Positions 26,675 to 35,818 are shown, counted from the stretch's first letter. The stretch: 64,000 nucleotides of DNA from Gammaproteobacteria bacterium (GCA_029245395.1 JAQWPL010000012.1:79132-143131); one strand, 5' to 3'. Numbers and translations: made by a program. The notes: generated from the letters alone by a model not told the origin.

Positions 26675-27094
26675 CTATTCAGGCTCTTTGTCGTCCTGGG
26701 TTGGGGGTGAGTCCTTTCGATATAAATCCAGAATATGATCGAATGCTTCCTTCAGAGTCATTTCCCGAAAATCGGAAAACTCACCGGCATCCATAAAGAC
26801 TCCATGATCTTTACAAACTTCATAACGGATATGTGGCTGTTTTGGATCACTCATTGACACCATGGTCTTCAAGCAACGAGGACAATCAATTTGAGTGATT
26901 TCGTTGAAAATTCTGCCGACGCTGGCATCACCGTCATCAATGGACAAAGAAGTCCATTCATCTTTCAGTTTTTCAGCTTCGCCGCTGTCAAACCAAAGTC
27001 CAGAGCAGCGCTCACACTTATCTATGACCACTTCACCTGACTGGGTTAGCACTTTTTGCTCCAGCATCCCGCTATGGCATTTAGGGCACTGCAA
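26675..27094 (-). CDS. Double zinc-ribbon (zf-TFIIB-like) protein
   Basis: The 139-aa product has two zinc-ribbon units. The first is MQCPKCHSGML with CERCSGLWFDSGE; the second is CPRCLKTMVSM with CKDHGVFMDAGEF, where a His replaces one Cys. This CPxC...CxxCxGxWxDxGE pattern is the zf-TFIIB family, found in small cytosolic proteins of unknown function. A short Asp/Glu/Pro-rich tail ends the protein. It lies downstream of the interrupted cfa gene in the same direction. Confidence 0.8.
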   Translation of the reverse strand: MQCPKCHSGMLEQKVLTQSGEVVIDKCERCSGLWFDSGEAEKLKDEWTSLSIDDGDASVGRIFNEITQIDCPRCLKTMVSMSDPKQPHIRYEVCKDHGVFMDAGEFSDFREMTLKEAFDHILDLYRKDSPPTQDDKEPE

Positions 27095-27181
27095 AACGAC
27101 TCTCCATATTTTTGTATCAGGTTAAAAGTGTATAGGCAGTGGAATTAGATTGCTAATATTGGTTACAGTTAAAACTAATAA

Positions 27182-28345
27182 TCAGGAATGAAGATATTCC
27201 CTTGTGACAGGAACAACGCCATGTTGCTTGGACAGTTGGCACTGATAGACTACAAGATTGGCAAATTCAAAACTCATATCGCAAACCGCCATGTAGAATT
27301 CCCACATCCGGTAAAACCCCTCATCCTTAAGCTCCAGAATTTCAGATCTGTGTTCCTGAAACCTTTTCAACCATTCCCTGAGGGTCCAGGCGTAATGCAA
27401 TCGCCAGACTTCTACATCGGTCAGCATCAATTGTCCTTTTTCGATCTCCTTTGCCGTTTGGGACAGGGTTGGAATTCTGCCGCCGGGAAAAATATAACGC
27501 TCTATCCAGGGATTGGTTGGTAAGGCCAGTTTCTTGTTGCCGATAGTATGTATAAGAGCTGTGCCGTCATCGATTAACATTTCATTGATCCTGGAAAAGT
27601 ATTCATCTAAGTGTTTGATACCCACGTGCTCCAGCATGCCGACACTGACAATTCTTTCATACTGCGCTTTGTGCTCCCGGTAATCGGCAAGTAAAAACTC
27701 GGTTTTGTCTGCAATCCCCCGGGATTCGGCTTCTTTTTTGGCAACGCGCAATTGCTCATTGGATAATGTGATACCAGTGACATGGACATCATGATGAGTC
27801 GCCAGATGAAATGCCAGACTGCCCCAGCCACAACCTACGTCGAGTACTCTCATTCCTGGTTTTAACAGCAGTTTACGGGCGATCAATTCTGCCTTGTTTT
27901 GCTGAGCCTGTTGAAGTGACTCGTTTTCATTCCTGAAGAAGGCGCAGGAATAATACATTTCCTTGTCCAAAAACTTTCTGAAAATGGCTTCATCCGTATC
28001 GTAGTGATGGGCTATGTTTTTGTAACTGCGGGCTATCTTGTTATATTGCTGCAAGAGTTTCAGAAAGGGTGAATACCATTTGCGTGAAACTTGTATGGAA
28101 AAATTAGTACGCAGTAAACCCAACAGTAATCTCAGGTCTTCATCGCCTGTATCCCATCCGCCTTCCATATAGGTCTGGCCCAATTCAAATTCTCAGTCCC
28201 TGGCAACCCGGATAATGGCTTTTTCATCGAGTATATACCAGTCAGCCTCCAGGCGACTTTCGCCGAAGGTATGCGTACTGCCGTCTGGTAAATGCAGATG
28301 GAGTATGCCTTGTTTAACGCCTTTCTTTAGCAGTTTCAGATACAT
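27182..28345 (-). pseudogene. cfa: Cyclopropane-fatty-acyl-phospholipid synthase interrupted by an in-frame TGA
   Basis: Cfa adds a methylene bridge to unsaturated phospholipid acyl chains using SAM. Most of the enzyme is intact: HHYDTDEAIFRKFLDKEMYYSCAFF, the SAM motif MRVLDVGCGWGSLAFHLA, VSVGMLEHVG, and WIERYIFPGGRIPT. The N-terminal 50 codons begin at an ATG at 28345 (MYLKLLKKGVKQG) and read in the same frame up to TGA at 28195-28193, after VARD. The frame then goes on with EFELGQTYMEGGWD, the expected family continuation. So one stop codon (codon 51 of 387) splits an otherwise ordinary gene. Restart at TTG 28183 or an ATG soon after might make a shortened protein. No selenocysteine signal is seen. 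Confidence 0.85.
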
Positions 28346-28379
28346 AATTTAATGCTGTTCTAGTAGATTGTGTTGTTGT

Positions 28380-28819
28380 TTAAGCAGATTCTTCACCTGT
28401 GAGTTCGGATTTGAAAAACTCTTTCTTACCCCAAAATAGCCCGGCCAGGGCAAAGGGTGCCTGAACTATATGGTTAATTTCTGCCTGCAGGCTTGGTGCA
28501 GCCAGTTCTTCAATGAACGGCATGCCAGCCCAATAGGGCAAGTAATAACCAAGCAGTAGTACCTGGCAAATCCACCAGGTGACAGGCTGGCGTACTTTCG
28601 TGTCGGCAAAAAAACAAACAGGACTACTATCAAGGTGGCAATATCGCCAAAGGCTTCATGCAAGGCTTGATACCAGGAATGCGCTTGACCTCCACCGAAT
28701 TCAGCCTGAACAAGATAAGCCGGATCGCCGATGTGATTAAAGGTGGCTAGCAGGCTGGTCAACCCGTAAAGAAATCCGAAAACCAGGAGTGCCCTGGTGA
28801 TGTTTAATTGTGTCATCAT
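28380..28819 (-). pseudogene. Four-helix membrane protein gene with a one-base frameshift
   Basis: A strong AGGAGG precedes ATGATGACA, so the start is 28819 (MMTQLNITRALLVFGFLYG). The frame runs through helices to VVLFVF, then reaches a run of seven A on the plus strand (28608-28614). In the given frame the rest becomes a Cys/Arg-rich string. One base more would continue FADTKVRQPVTWWICQ, LLLGYYLPYWAGMPF and PFALAGLFWGKKEFF to a TAA at 28380, a much better membrane-protein end. The restored product would be about 146 aa. The family is unnamed to me. It precedes the broken cfa by 34 bases. Confidence 0.75.
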
Positions 28820-29000
28820 TTTCATCCTCCTGACTGGGATGGGTAGCAACAGGGTGTGAAGCTATTCCCTGATATACTTTTCCAGGACTGCTTCGATGAA
28901 GCGTGGAAACAGTCCTGGCAATTGCTCTTGTGCCAGTTTGACAGACTAGAATAACTACAGATTAACAAATGATCAGGGTTTTAAAAAATCAACTTTGCCT

Positions 29001-29891
29001 ATGATGACTTTTATAAGACAGCCATTATTCCATTTTCTTCTCGCCGGGCTACTGATTTTTATTGTCTATGGGCTCATCAGCCCTGAGCCTGCGGATACCG
29101 GGCCTGCTGACAAAGTAATTAGGGTGGACAGAACCGCCTTGCTGAATTTCATGCAATTCAGAGCGCAGGCCTTTCAACCGGCTCTGTTCAGTGAGCAACT
29201 CGATAGCATGAGCGTAGAGGAAGTCGAACAGTTGATCGCAGAATATGTCAGGGAAGAAGCCCTGCACCGGGAAGCTCTTGTGATGGGTATGGATCAGGGC
29301 GACTACATTATTCGCCAGCGCCTTGTGCAAAAAGTGGAATTCTTGCTTGAAAATATGGTGAGTCAGGCACTGGAGCCTGAGTCTGGTGAGATTGAAGCCT
29401 TCTATGAAGTATGGAGAGAGGAATACAAGGTAGATGAGGTATACACGTTCACCCATATTTTTTTCGATGGTGAAGACAGAGGGTGGGACAATGCTGAAGC
29501 GGATGCAGTTAGCCTGTTAGGAAGCTCACAAATCTCAAGTATCGCTTTCAATGATGCCTCTGCGTATGGCGATCGTTACCCTTTTCTGCAAAATTACGTA
29601 GAACGTACACGGGATTTTGTAATAAATAATTTTACTGATGCCTTTGTTGCCGCGCTTGATGCCTTGCCACCATCAGATAGTTCGTGGCAGGGCCCGTATG
29701 AATCACGGTACGGCTTTCACCTTGTCATGCTTAGTGAGCGCACTGAGGCCACTATTCCCGAACTGGAGCAGATACGTGACAGGGTAATAGATGACTGGCG
29801 CTATGAGACGATGATAAATAAAAGGAGAGAAGCCGAGGACCAGGTCGTGGCGGGTTATGAGGTTCGTATTGATATGATGAACGAAGAATGA
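29001..29891 (+). CDS. Membrane-anchored parvulin-type peptidyl-prolyl isomerase
   Basis: After an N-terminal membrane anchor (LFHFLLAGLLIFIVYGLIS) the protein has a helical SurA/PpiD-like region (EQLIAEYVREEALHREALVMGMDQGDYIIRQRL). A parvulin-like domain lies at about residues 145-265, with THIFFD, then DRYPFLQNYVERT, and RYGFHLVMLSERT. These proteins assist folding of exported proteins. The ATG at 29001 is chosen; 29004 is an equally possible ATG, and an in-frame TTG at 28995 is less likely. The next gene, hupE-like, starts 21 bases downstream, and this pair recurs in related bacteria. Confidence 0.85.
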   Translation: MMTFIRQPLFHFLLAGLLIFIVYGLISPEPADTGPADKVIRVDRTALLNFMQFRAQAFQPALFSEQLDSMSVEEVEQLIAEYVREEALHREALVMGMDQGDYIIRQRLVQKVEFLLENMVSQALEPESGEIEAFYEVWREEYKVDEVYTFTHIFFDGEDRGWDNAEADAVSLLGSSQISSIAFNDASAYGDRYPFLQNYVERTRDFVINNFTDAFVAALDALPPSDSSWQGPYESRYGFHLVMLSERTEATIPELEQIRDRVIDDWRYETMINKRREAEDQVVAGYEVRIDMMNEE

Positions 29892-29912
29892 TGAGGAAAA
29901 AGGAAAGTGTGA

Positions 29913-30914
29913 ATGATTAAAAGCATGCTTTTAATCTTCCTGATGTTTGTGAAAGGAATAGTATTGGCCCATGACGCCAGGCCAGTCGTTGTTGCTATTA
30001 ATGAGCAGTTCCCCGGTGTCTTCCAGTATTCCCTCACAGTCCCTGAAACGGTAGAGCCTGATAATCTGCCGACTGTTACCTGGCCGGAAGGGTGTGAAGA
30101 ACAAAGCAGCGTTACTGGTACTGGCAGTCGCAACGGGTCTGTACTGTGCTCCAGAGGTTTAACCGGTAAATTCCTTACCGTTGTTTATCCGTTTTTCAAT
30201 CCATCCCTGGCCACTTTTTTCCGGATGACGACACTGGATGGTTTAGCCAGGACCGCCATGCTGACTCCCACACAACCTCAATGGCAAGTGCCTGAAGAAC
30301 CAACAACCGGAAATGTGGCAAAGCAATACTTTGCCCTGGGGGTAGAGCACATTCTTGGCGGCCTGGATCATTTATTGTTTGTTCTGGGACTGCTTGTGAT
30401 TGCTCGCACTCTCAAACGCATTCTGTGGACAGTCACAGGCTTCACTGTCGCTCATTCCATTACCCTGAGTTTGTCGTCCCTGGAATTAGTATCAATTCCC
30501 ATCGTACCCGTTGAGGCGGCCATTGCTCTGTCTATAGTATTTCTGGCCTATGAAATAAGCCGGGAACAACATGACAGCCTGACTTACCAGTATCCGCTTA
30601 TCGTTTCCTTTGGCTTTGGTTTATTGCATGGCCTGGGTTTCGCCAGCGCCCTTGGTGAGATTGGACTTATTCAGAATGAAATCCTGGTGTCTTTGTTATT
30701 TTTTAATCTTGGCGTGGAAGCAGGGCAGATTGCCTTTATATTGCTGGTGACTACAACCATCTGGAGTCTGCAGAAATTTCTCAGGCACCGGTCTAAGGTC
30801 TCGAAAGTATCGGCAGTTTTGACAGACCAACGTATGGACTTGATGGCAGCTTATGTGATCGGCATCCCTGCCGCTTATTGGCTGATAGATCGGGTAACAG
30901 TATTTCTGTTCTAG
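29913..30914 (+). CDS. HupE/UreJ family membrane protein
   Basis: The 333-aa product has a signal-like first segment, then a periplasmic beta-rich part (residues 20-125). A HupE/UreJ-type membrane domain follows: FALGVEHILGGLDHLLFVLGLLVIA, FTVAHSITLSLSSL and FGLLHGLGFASALGEIG. The conserved His and Asp residues in the helices are typical of this family, thought to move nickel, cobalt or other metals, though most long members are uncharacterised. It follows the parvulin-like gene and is likely translationally linked with it. Confidence 0.85.
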   Translation: MIKSMLLIFLMFVKGIVLAHDARPVVVAINEQFPGVFQYSLTVPETVEPDNLPTVTWPEGCEEQSSVTGTGSRNGSVLCSRGLTGKFLTVVYPFFNPSLATFFRMTTLDGLARTAMLTPTQPQWQVPEEPTTGNVAKQYFALGVEHILGGLDHLLFVLGLLVIARTLKRILWTVTGFTVAHSITLSLSSLELVSIPIVPVEAAIALSIVFLAYEISREQHDSLTYQYPLIVSFGFGLLHGLGFASALGEIGLIQNEILVSLLFFNLGVEAGQIAFILLVTTTIWSLQKFLRHRSKVSKVSAVLTDQRMDLMAAYVIGIPAAYWLIDRVTVFLF

Positions 30915-30929
30915 AGATTAAAGAAGAGA

Positions 30930-31043
30930 TTATTTTATTCCGATGAGAATATCTCCGGTCACTGCCGAAATATCCACATTGCCGGCACCGCCATTGAGAC
31001 TGATATTAATCTGTGAATACTGCCCAATACTTGCTGTTTCAGG
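30930..31043 (-). pseudogene. Possible remnant of a DUF4097-like gene
   Basis: On the minus strand, a short open stretch reads ETASIGQYSQINISL, then NGGAGNVDISAVTGDILIGIK before a TAA. This beta-helix-like pattern with a VTGDI ending resembles the C-terminus of DUF4097-type proteins. Upstream in frame is a TGA after about 38 codons and no start. It sits in the 235-base gap before the SDR gene and may be a decayed gene end. Evidence is weak. Confidence 0.3.
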
Positions 31044-31149
31044 TAGTCACGGTACTGTTTCTGAGGCAAGGAATCCCGTATTATTCCGCCTTCGTTTCTG
31101 CACGGTCATATAGATTCGAGACATTTAGCACTGATTCGAGGTAATTAAC

Positions 31150-31986
31150 ATCAAGTCATTTAAAGAAAAAACTGTTTTCATCACTGGAGGAGCCTCCGGT
31201 ATAGGTGTTGGCATGGCAAAAGCCTTTGCCGAACAGGGCATGAATCTGGCCCTGGCTGATATTGATGGGGAAAGACTGAATCATACTGAACAAGAACTGA
31301 AGCAATCAGGTGTCCGGATAAAAACTTTCGTTGTAGATGTGACTGACAAGGAAGCAGTCAGCCAGGCAGTCACTGATGCCTTTGAGTGCTTCGGCAACAT
31401 TCACATTGTATGTGCCAATGCAGGCGTTGCCGGGACAATGGTCCCTCTGGATCAGGCAAAAGTCGAAGATTGGGACTGGATCCTAGACGTCAACCTGAAA
31501 GGCTCGGCTTATGTCATACAGGCGGCGCTACCGTTTGTAATGAAACATCCCGGTGACGCCCATATCGTAATCACCAGCTCAATCAGCGGACTGCGAGTCT
31601 ATGAGCCCAGTCGTGGTCAAGGTATGTACAACACGACCAAATATGGTTTGGTGGGACTGGGTGAAGCGTTGAAAGTAGATATGGCCCCCCATGACATCGG
31701 CGTTTCAATTCTGTGCTCAGGTGTAGTGAATACGGATTTATCCCATTCAGGGAAATACAGACCGCAAAAATATGGCGGTGCCATTGAAACTAACGACAAT
31801 CATGAATTGGCCAAAGCGGCAGGGGCAGGAACAGATCCGGTGCAGTTTGGCCGATGGGTCATCAATGCCATTAAACAGAACCAGCTTTATGTCATTACTC
31901 ATCCCGAAGATAGAGAACTGGTAGAGGCGCGCATGAAGAACATCATGGCAGCCTTCGACAACTCGGATTATCTGACTGAGATCTGA
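31150..31986 (+). CDS. Short-chain dehydrogenase/reductase with apparent ATC start
   Basis: The product is a classical SDR oxidoreductase using NAD(P). The full N-terminus, including FITGGASGIGVGMAK (the nucleotide-binding TGxxxGxG), is present only if translation begins before the first ATG at 31213. In frame upstream lies KSFKEKTVF, preceded by an ATC at 31150, where the family normally has Met. A GAGG motif at 31138-31141 is eight bases before it, and a TGA at 31132 closes the frame further up. The catalytic residues are Ser in ITSSISGL, Tyr and Lys in YNTTKYG, and the structural NAG motif is CANAGVAG. The length would be 278 aa. The substrate is unknown. Confidence 0.85.
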   Translation: MKSFKEKTVFITGGASGIGVGMAKAFAEQGMNLALADIDGERLNHTEQELKQSGVRIKTFVVDVTDKEAVSQAVTDAFECFGNIHIVCANAGVAGTMVPLDQAKVEDWDWILDVNLKGSAYVIQAALPFVMKHPGDAHIVITSSISGLRVYEPSRGQGMYNTTKYGLVGLGEALKVDMAPHDIGVSILCSGVVNTDLSHSGKYRPQKYGGAIETNDNHELAKAAGAGTDPVQFGRWVINAIKQNQLYVITHPEDRELVEARMKNIMAAFDNSDYLTEI

Positions 31987-32006
31987 GCAGGGTCTGACAA
32001 CTCCTT

Positions 32007-32942
32007 TTACAATCCTTCCAGACTGTTGTTTACAAGTAGCTGTAAACTGCCGTCGTGATGGAAACCGGCCAATTCCGCTTCAGGACAATTGAGCGGTGGA
32101 TAACTACCGAAATTTTCTTCCACCCAGGGATCAGGATCGTAACTGATCAGTGATAGCACATCATGGCTGCTTGTCTGTTCGTCTATAGTTGCTACCAGGT
32201 CCTCTATAGACACATGCATGGCGGGTAGGGTCCAGGTTCGCCGAGTGTTCTGTTCCAAAGTAGCTGCATGTAATAGGTTATCTACACAGCATGCTACTGA
32301 CATAAGCCAGGACTTGGCCTGGGGTGAAACCGGGCATGTGAAGGCTTCGCCATTGCTTAAATTACGAATTAAATCACTGAAGAAAATTGAAATCGCCCCA
32401 TTGGGCTCTGGCGGTCTTGCCACAATCCCGGGCAGTCGCACAGAGCAGCCTTTGATCCAGCCTCTTCTTATAAAGTCTGCAACGAGGGTTTCACCGATCA
32501 CCTTTTGCCCGCCATAACTCAGGTTGGGTGTGGGCGATGTATCGTCATTCACTTCGGGCAATGGAGGCTTGCCAAAAACGGCGATTGAACTGGCAAAGAC
32601 CATAGTTGGTTTGTTGTCTTGGTCTTTTAGTTTTTCAAGCAAGGCCATAGTGCCGTGCACATTGACCTCAACACCAAGTGCATAATTATTTTCTGCCAGA
32701 CCGCTGGGTACGCTGGCAAGGTGAAATACCAGGTCGACTGTTTCGTTCATGGCGGCTGCAAGCAATTCCAGTTCGGTAAAACTGCCTGACACTTTTTTGA
32801 CCAGTGGGTTATCAGGAATCTGGTCCAGAACCAGGTCCATCACTGTGATACGGGAAGGTGACAATAAGCAGGACTCTGCCAGCAGTTTTTTAACGAGGTG
32901 TCTGCCAATAAAACCATTGGCACCGGTGATAAGGATATGCAT
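32007..32942 (-). CDS. NAD-dependent epimerase/dehydratase, DenD-like
   Basis: The 311-aa product is an extended SDR. It has MHILITGANGFIGRHLVKKL (NAD-binding), HLASVPSG, VFASSIAVFG with the catalytic Ser, and YGGQKVIGE with the Tyr-Lys pair. The segments around SVRLPGIVARP resemble D-erythronate dehydrogenase (DenD) and related sugar-acid dehydrogenases more than UDP-sugar epimerases. The gene is convergent with the SDR upstream, with 20 bases between the stops. No sugar-acid kinase or other Den genes are nearby, so the function is tentative. Confidence 0.75.
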   Translation of the reverse strand: MHILITGANGFIGRHLVKKLLAESCLLSPSRITVMDLVLDQIPDNPLVKKVSGSFTELELLAAAMNETVDLVFHLASVPSGLAENNYALGVEVNVHGTMALLEKLKDQDNKPTMVFASSIAVFGKPPLPEVNDDTSPTPNLSYGGQKVIGETLVADFIRRGWIKGCSVRLPGIVARPPEPNGAISIFFSDLIRNLSNGEAFTCPVSPQAKSWLMSVACCVDNLLHAATLEQNTRRTWTLPAMHVSIEDLVATIDEQTSSHDVLSLISYDPDPWVEENFGSYPPLNCPEAELAGFHHDGSLQLLVNNSLEGL

Positions 32943-33028
32943 GAGTTTGACGTTTCTATATAAATTTAATTTTATTCAGGATCCTGTTGCACGAACGTGC
33001 TTTCCTATCTCTCAAACGGCAAAAAACT

Positions 33029-34027
33029 TTAAGGGTTGATGACGGTACGAAAGCCGATATGAGAAGTTCCCAGGCCTTTACTTTGTGCCTGACGTGCTTC
33101 CGGTCTGTATCGCATACAGTAGTTTGGCGCACACAGGTAAGAGCCGCCCTTTATGACTGCAACCGGTTCGCCAGGCTGATTAGGATCATAGCCTTCAGGG
33201 AAACTTTCCTTGTCCTGAAAAGCGTGATTGACGAAGTAGGGTGAGGCAGTCCATTCCCAGACATTGCCAATCAGGTCATACAGTGCCAGTTCATTGGGCG
33301 CATAACAGCCAACAGGTGCAGTAGCCGTGAAACCATCCTGGGTGTCATGCTGAAACGGGAACAGGCCCTGCCAGGTATTGGACTGGAAATTTCCCTTGCT
33401 GTCGCGTTGCTGGCTGGATTGGGCGGCATATTCAAATTGCGCTTCGGTAGGCAGTGCATGACCTTTCCACTGGGCATAGGCCTGGGCATCCTCAAAGGCT
33501 ATGTGCACAACAGGATGCTTGTCACGTCCCTCAATAGAAGTATCTGGGCCTTCAGGGTGTTGCCAGTCCACTTCTTCCATGAACATCCACCATCCGGCAA
33601 AGGGATTCACAGGGACGTCACTGACGTGGGGAGTAAAGACGGCAGAGCCGGGAATATGCTCGCCAGTGGCGGGATTTTCTATGCCACGTTCAGCAAGAGT
33701 GAGGTAACCTGTGGCAGCGACGAAGTCGTTGAACTGTTCATTAGTCACTTCATGTTGGGACATCCAGAAACCATCCACGCTTACTTCAAATGAGGGGCCT
33801 TCCTCGAAATAGGTATCCTCAGCGCCCATGATAAAATTGCCGCCTTCAATCCTGACCATTCCAGGATAAGGAGAATCAGGTAGTGCAATTACCTGACATT
33901 GGCTGACAAGACTGCTGGTACCAATGCCGGGAATTCCGACTCTGGCGACGGACCAGCCAAGGGCTACGACGATGACAAGACCGCTCAGGCCCAGGGCCAG
34001 GAAAAAGGTTTTATTCCGGGAAGACAT
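33029..34027 (-). CDS. Formylglycine-generating enzyme, membrane-anchored
   Basis: FGE oxidises the active-site Cys of sulfatases to formylglycine. The FGE-sulfatase fold is complete: GMVRIEGGNFIMGAE, FWMSQHEVTNEQFNDFV, LPTEAQFEYAA, GNVWEWT, and the C-terminal GGSYLCAPNYCMRYRPEAR. The two Cys five residues apart there are those that bind copper and act in catalysis, so this is likely an active FGE and not an EgtB-like or structural homologue. An N-terminal helix (FFLALGLSGLVIVVALGW) anchors it in the membrane. Several starts are possible; I use the ATG at 34027, with 34039 as an alternative. It overlaps the end of the sulfatase gene, which is the presumed client. Confidence 0.85.
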   Translation of the reverse strand: MSSRNKTFFLALGLSGLVIVVALGWSVARVGIPGIGTSSLVSQCQVIALPDSPYPGMVRIEGGNFIMGAEDTYFEEGPSFEVSVDGFWMSQHEVTNEQFNDFVAATGYLTLAERGIENPATGEHIPGSAVFTPHVSDVPVNPFAGWWMFMEEVDWQHPEGPDTSIEGRDKHPVVHIAFEDAQAYAQWKGHALPTEAQFEYAAQSSQQRDSKGNFQSNTWQGLFPFQHDTQDGFTATAPVGCYAPNELALYDLIGNVWEWTASPYFVNHAFQDKESFPEGYDPNQPGEPVAVIKGGSYLCAPNYCMRYRPEARQAQSKGLGTSHIGFRTVINP

Positions 34028-35696
34028 AAATGACCCCATTTTCTTCTTCATAGCGTTCCCAGAGTGCAATCATTTCTGTCAGCTTGTCAGGGCGCTCAAT
34101 GCTCAGGTCATTCTGTTCACTGATGTCATTGGACAGATTGAATAGCATCCAGCGAGCATCATCACCCTGGGTGACATCCCACACAATTTTCCAGTCACCC
34201 TGGCGCACGCCGCGCTGTCCGAACAGCTCCCAGCCCATGTAGTTATCTTCAGTATGAATTTCAGCGGTTTCACCTGTTATCAGCGGCAGCATTGACTTGC
34301 CTTTCACTGGCTCGATTTCTGCCCCCCGGTAACTGATGCCGGGATGACTGGTGCCGGCCAGAGCCAGGAAAGTGGGCAGAACATCCATGACTGTGCTGAA
34401 GCCGCCATTACTGGTTCCCGCTTCTACCAATCCGGAATGATGTACAAAAGCAGGTACGTGTATGCCGCCTTCAAAGCCGGTAAATTTGTGACGGCGCCAG
34501 GGTGCTGCGCTGGCCGTGGCCCAGTTGGCGCCATACATGACATAGGAGTTGGCGGCACCCAGGTTGTCCAGGCTGTGGTCATAGGCAGTACCTATATGTT
34601 GGGCAATATTCGGAGTAAGGTCGCGGCGGCTGGATTCAGCACCGTTGTCAGACATGAACATAATGAAGGTATTGTCGAACTCGCCAATGCCTTTCAGATA
34701 ATTAATCACCTTACCGACATAGGTATCCAGGTCGCTGACCATGGCGGTATAGATTTCCATACGCCGCGCCGCTAAGGCTTTTTCTTCATCGGGTTGGTCT
34801 GCCCAGCGTGGGTTGAAAACATCCATGGGCATGGGTTCGGCATTTTCCGAAATATGGCCGAGTTCCTTCAGACGTTCGAAGCGGCTCAGGTACAGGGCTT
34901 CGTAGCCCTCATCGTACCAGCCGCGAAACCTGTCAATGGAAGCCTTGGGCGCCTGCAATGGCCAGTGGGGAGCGGTGTAGGCCAGGTAGGCGAAGAATGG
35001 ATTACCGTCATCAATGTCTCCATCAATATACTCCAGCATTTTTTCGGTATAAAAACGAGTGGTGTAAAAATCATCTTCGACCTGGACCAGTTCATCGCCA
35101 TCCCGGTAATTTGCTGGCTGAGGGCCGCGCCAATCCCAGCCACCAAGATGGGCTGCGCCATCCAGTGACACAAATGACTTCTGGAAGCCCCGAGCACGGG
35201 GACCGTTTTCCACATCCATGCCCAGGTGCCATTTGCCGGTCATATAAGTGTTGTAGCCAGCATCACTCATCAGGTCAGCCAGGCTGGCCACGCGGTCATT
35301 AAGGTAGCCCACATACCCGGGCTGGTTCATGTGTTCCTCACGGGAGGGCCCGGTCATAACACCGAGTCCAGCCAGATGATTGTCTGTGCCTGACATTAGC
35401 ATGGCGCGGGTAGGAGAGCAGGTCATGCTGGTATAGAAATCGGTGAGCAACATGCCATTGGCGGCAAGCGAATCCAGATAAGGTGTGGGTATTTCACTTC
35501 CGTTAAAACCCAGATCAGCATATCCCAGGTCATCGGCGACAATTAGCAGGATATTTGGGCGGTTTTCTTGTTGAGACTCTTCAGCACCCGCCTCGACAGT
35601 GTTATCGCTTTGTTGGCTGCATGCCGAAAGCAATAGCAGAAAGAGCGACAGAATGGAAAACAGAAAGTAGGTACGGCGTTTGGTAGAAAACGACAT
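34011..35696 (-). CDS. Lipoprotein arylsulfatase
   Basis: The 561-aa product has a lipoprotein signal (LFLLLLSACSQQ, lipid-bearing Cys26). The sulfatase domain follows, with PNILLIVADDLGYADLG holding the two metal Asp residues and TCSPTRAMLMSG holding Cys93 in CxPxR, the formylglycine site. TGKWHLG and MFMSDNGAESS are also typical. It resembles arylsulfatases acting on sulfated polysaccharides or small sulfate esters. It overlaps the FGE gene downstream, and a repeat-rich region plus a TetR gene lie upstream. No glycoside hydrolase cluster surrounds it, so the substrate is open. Confidence 0.9.
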   Translation of the reverse strand: MSFSTKRRTYFLFSILSLFLLLLSACSQQSDNTVEAGAEESQQENRPNILLIVADDLGYADLGFNGSEIPTPYLDSLAANGMLLTDFYTSMTCSPTRAMLMSGTDNHLAGLGVMTGPSREEHMNQPGYVGYLNDRVASLADLMSDAGYNTYMTGKWHLGMDVENGPRARGFQKSFVSLDGAAHLGGWDWRGPQPANYRDGDELVQVEDDFYTTRFYTEKMLEYIDGDIDDGNPFFAYLAYTAPHWPLQAPKASIDRFRGWYDEGYEALYLSRFERLKELGHISENAEPMPMDVFNPRWADQPDEEKALAARRMEIYTAMVSDLDTYVGKVINYLKGIGEFDNTFIMFMSDNGAESSRRDLTPNIAQHIGTAYDHSLDNLGAANSYVMYGANWATASAAPWRRHKFTGFEGGIHVPAFVHHSGLVEAGTSNGGFSTVMDVLPTFLALAGTSHPGISYRGAEIEPVKGKSMLPLITGETAEIHTEDNYMGWELFGQRGVRQGDWKIVWDVTQGDDARWMLFNLSNDISEQNDLSIERPDKLTEMIALWERYEEENGVIYVFPE

Positions 35697-35738
35697 AGTC
35701 CCCCCGGATGAATTTTCTTGGTTGTTCTATTCAGATGT

Positions 35739-35806
35739 TCTATCTAGTCGCTCTATCTAGTAATTCCTATTATTAAGAGTTCGATAGATATTAAGAGTTC
35801 GATAGA
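35739..35806. promoter_or_regulatory. Repeat array, candidate operator upstream of the sulfatase operon
   Basis: Two copies of TCTATCTAGT (35739-35748 and 35752-35761) are followed by an exact 17-base repeat ATTAAGAGTTCGATAGA at 35772-35788 and 35790-35806. TCTATC and GATAGA are inverted to each other, so the array is also palindromic. It lies between the TetR stop (35819) and the sulfatase start (35696), where a repressor could control the sulfatase-FGE operon. Confidence 0.6.
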
Positions 35807-35818
35807 AATACTAATCGG

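Noticed and set aside
28193..28195. TGA in cfa as a selenocysteine codon
   Set aside because: Cfa families have no conserved Cys here, and I see no SECIS-like hairpin directly downstream.
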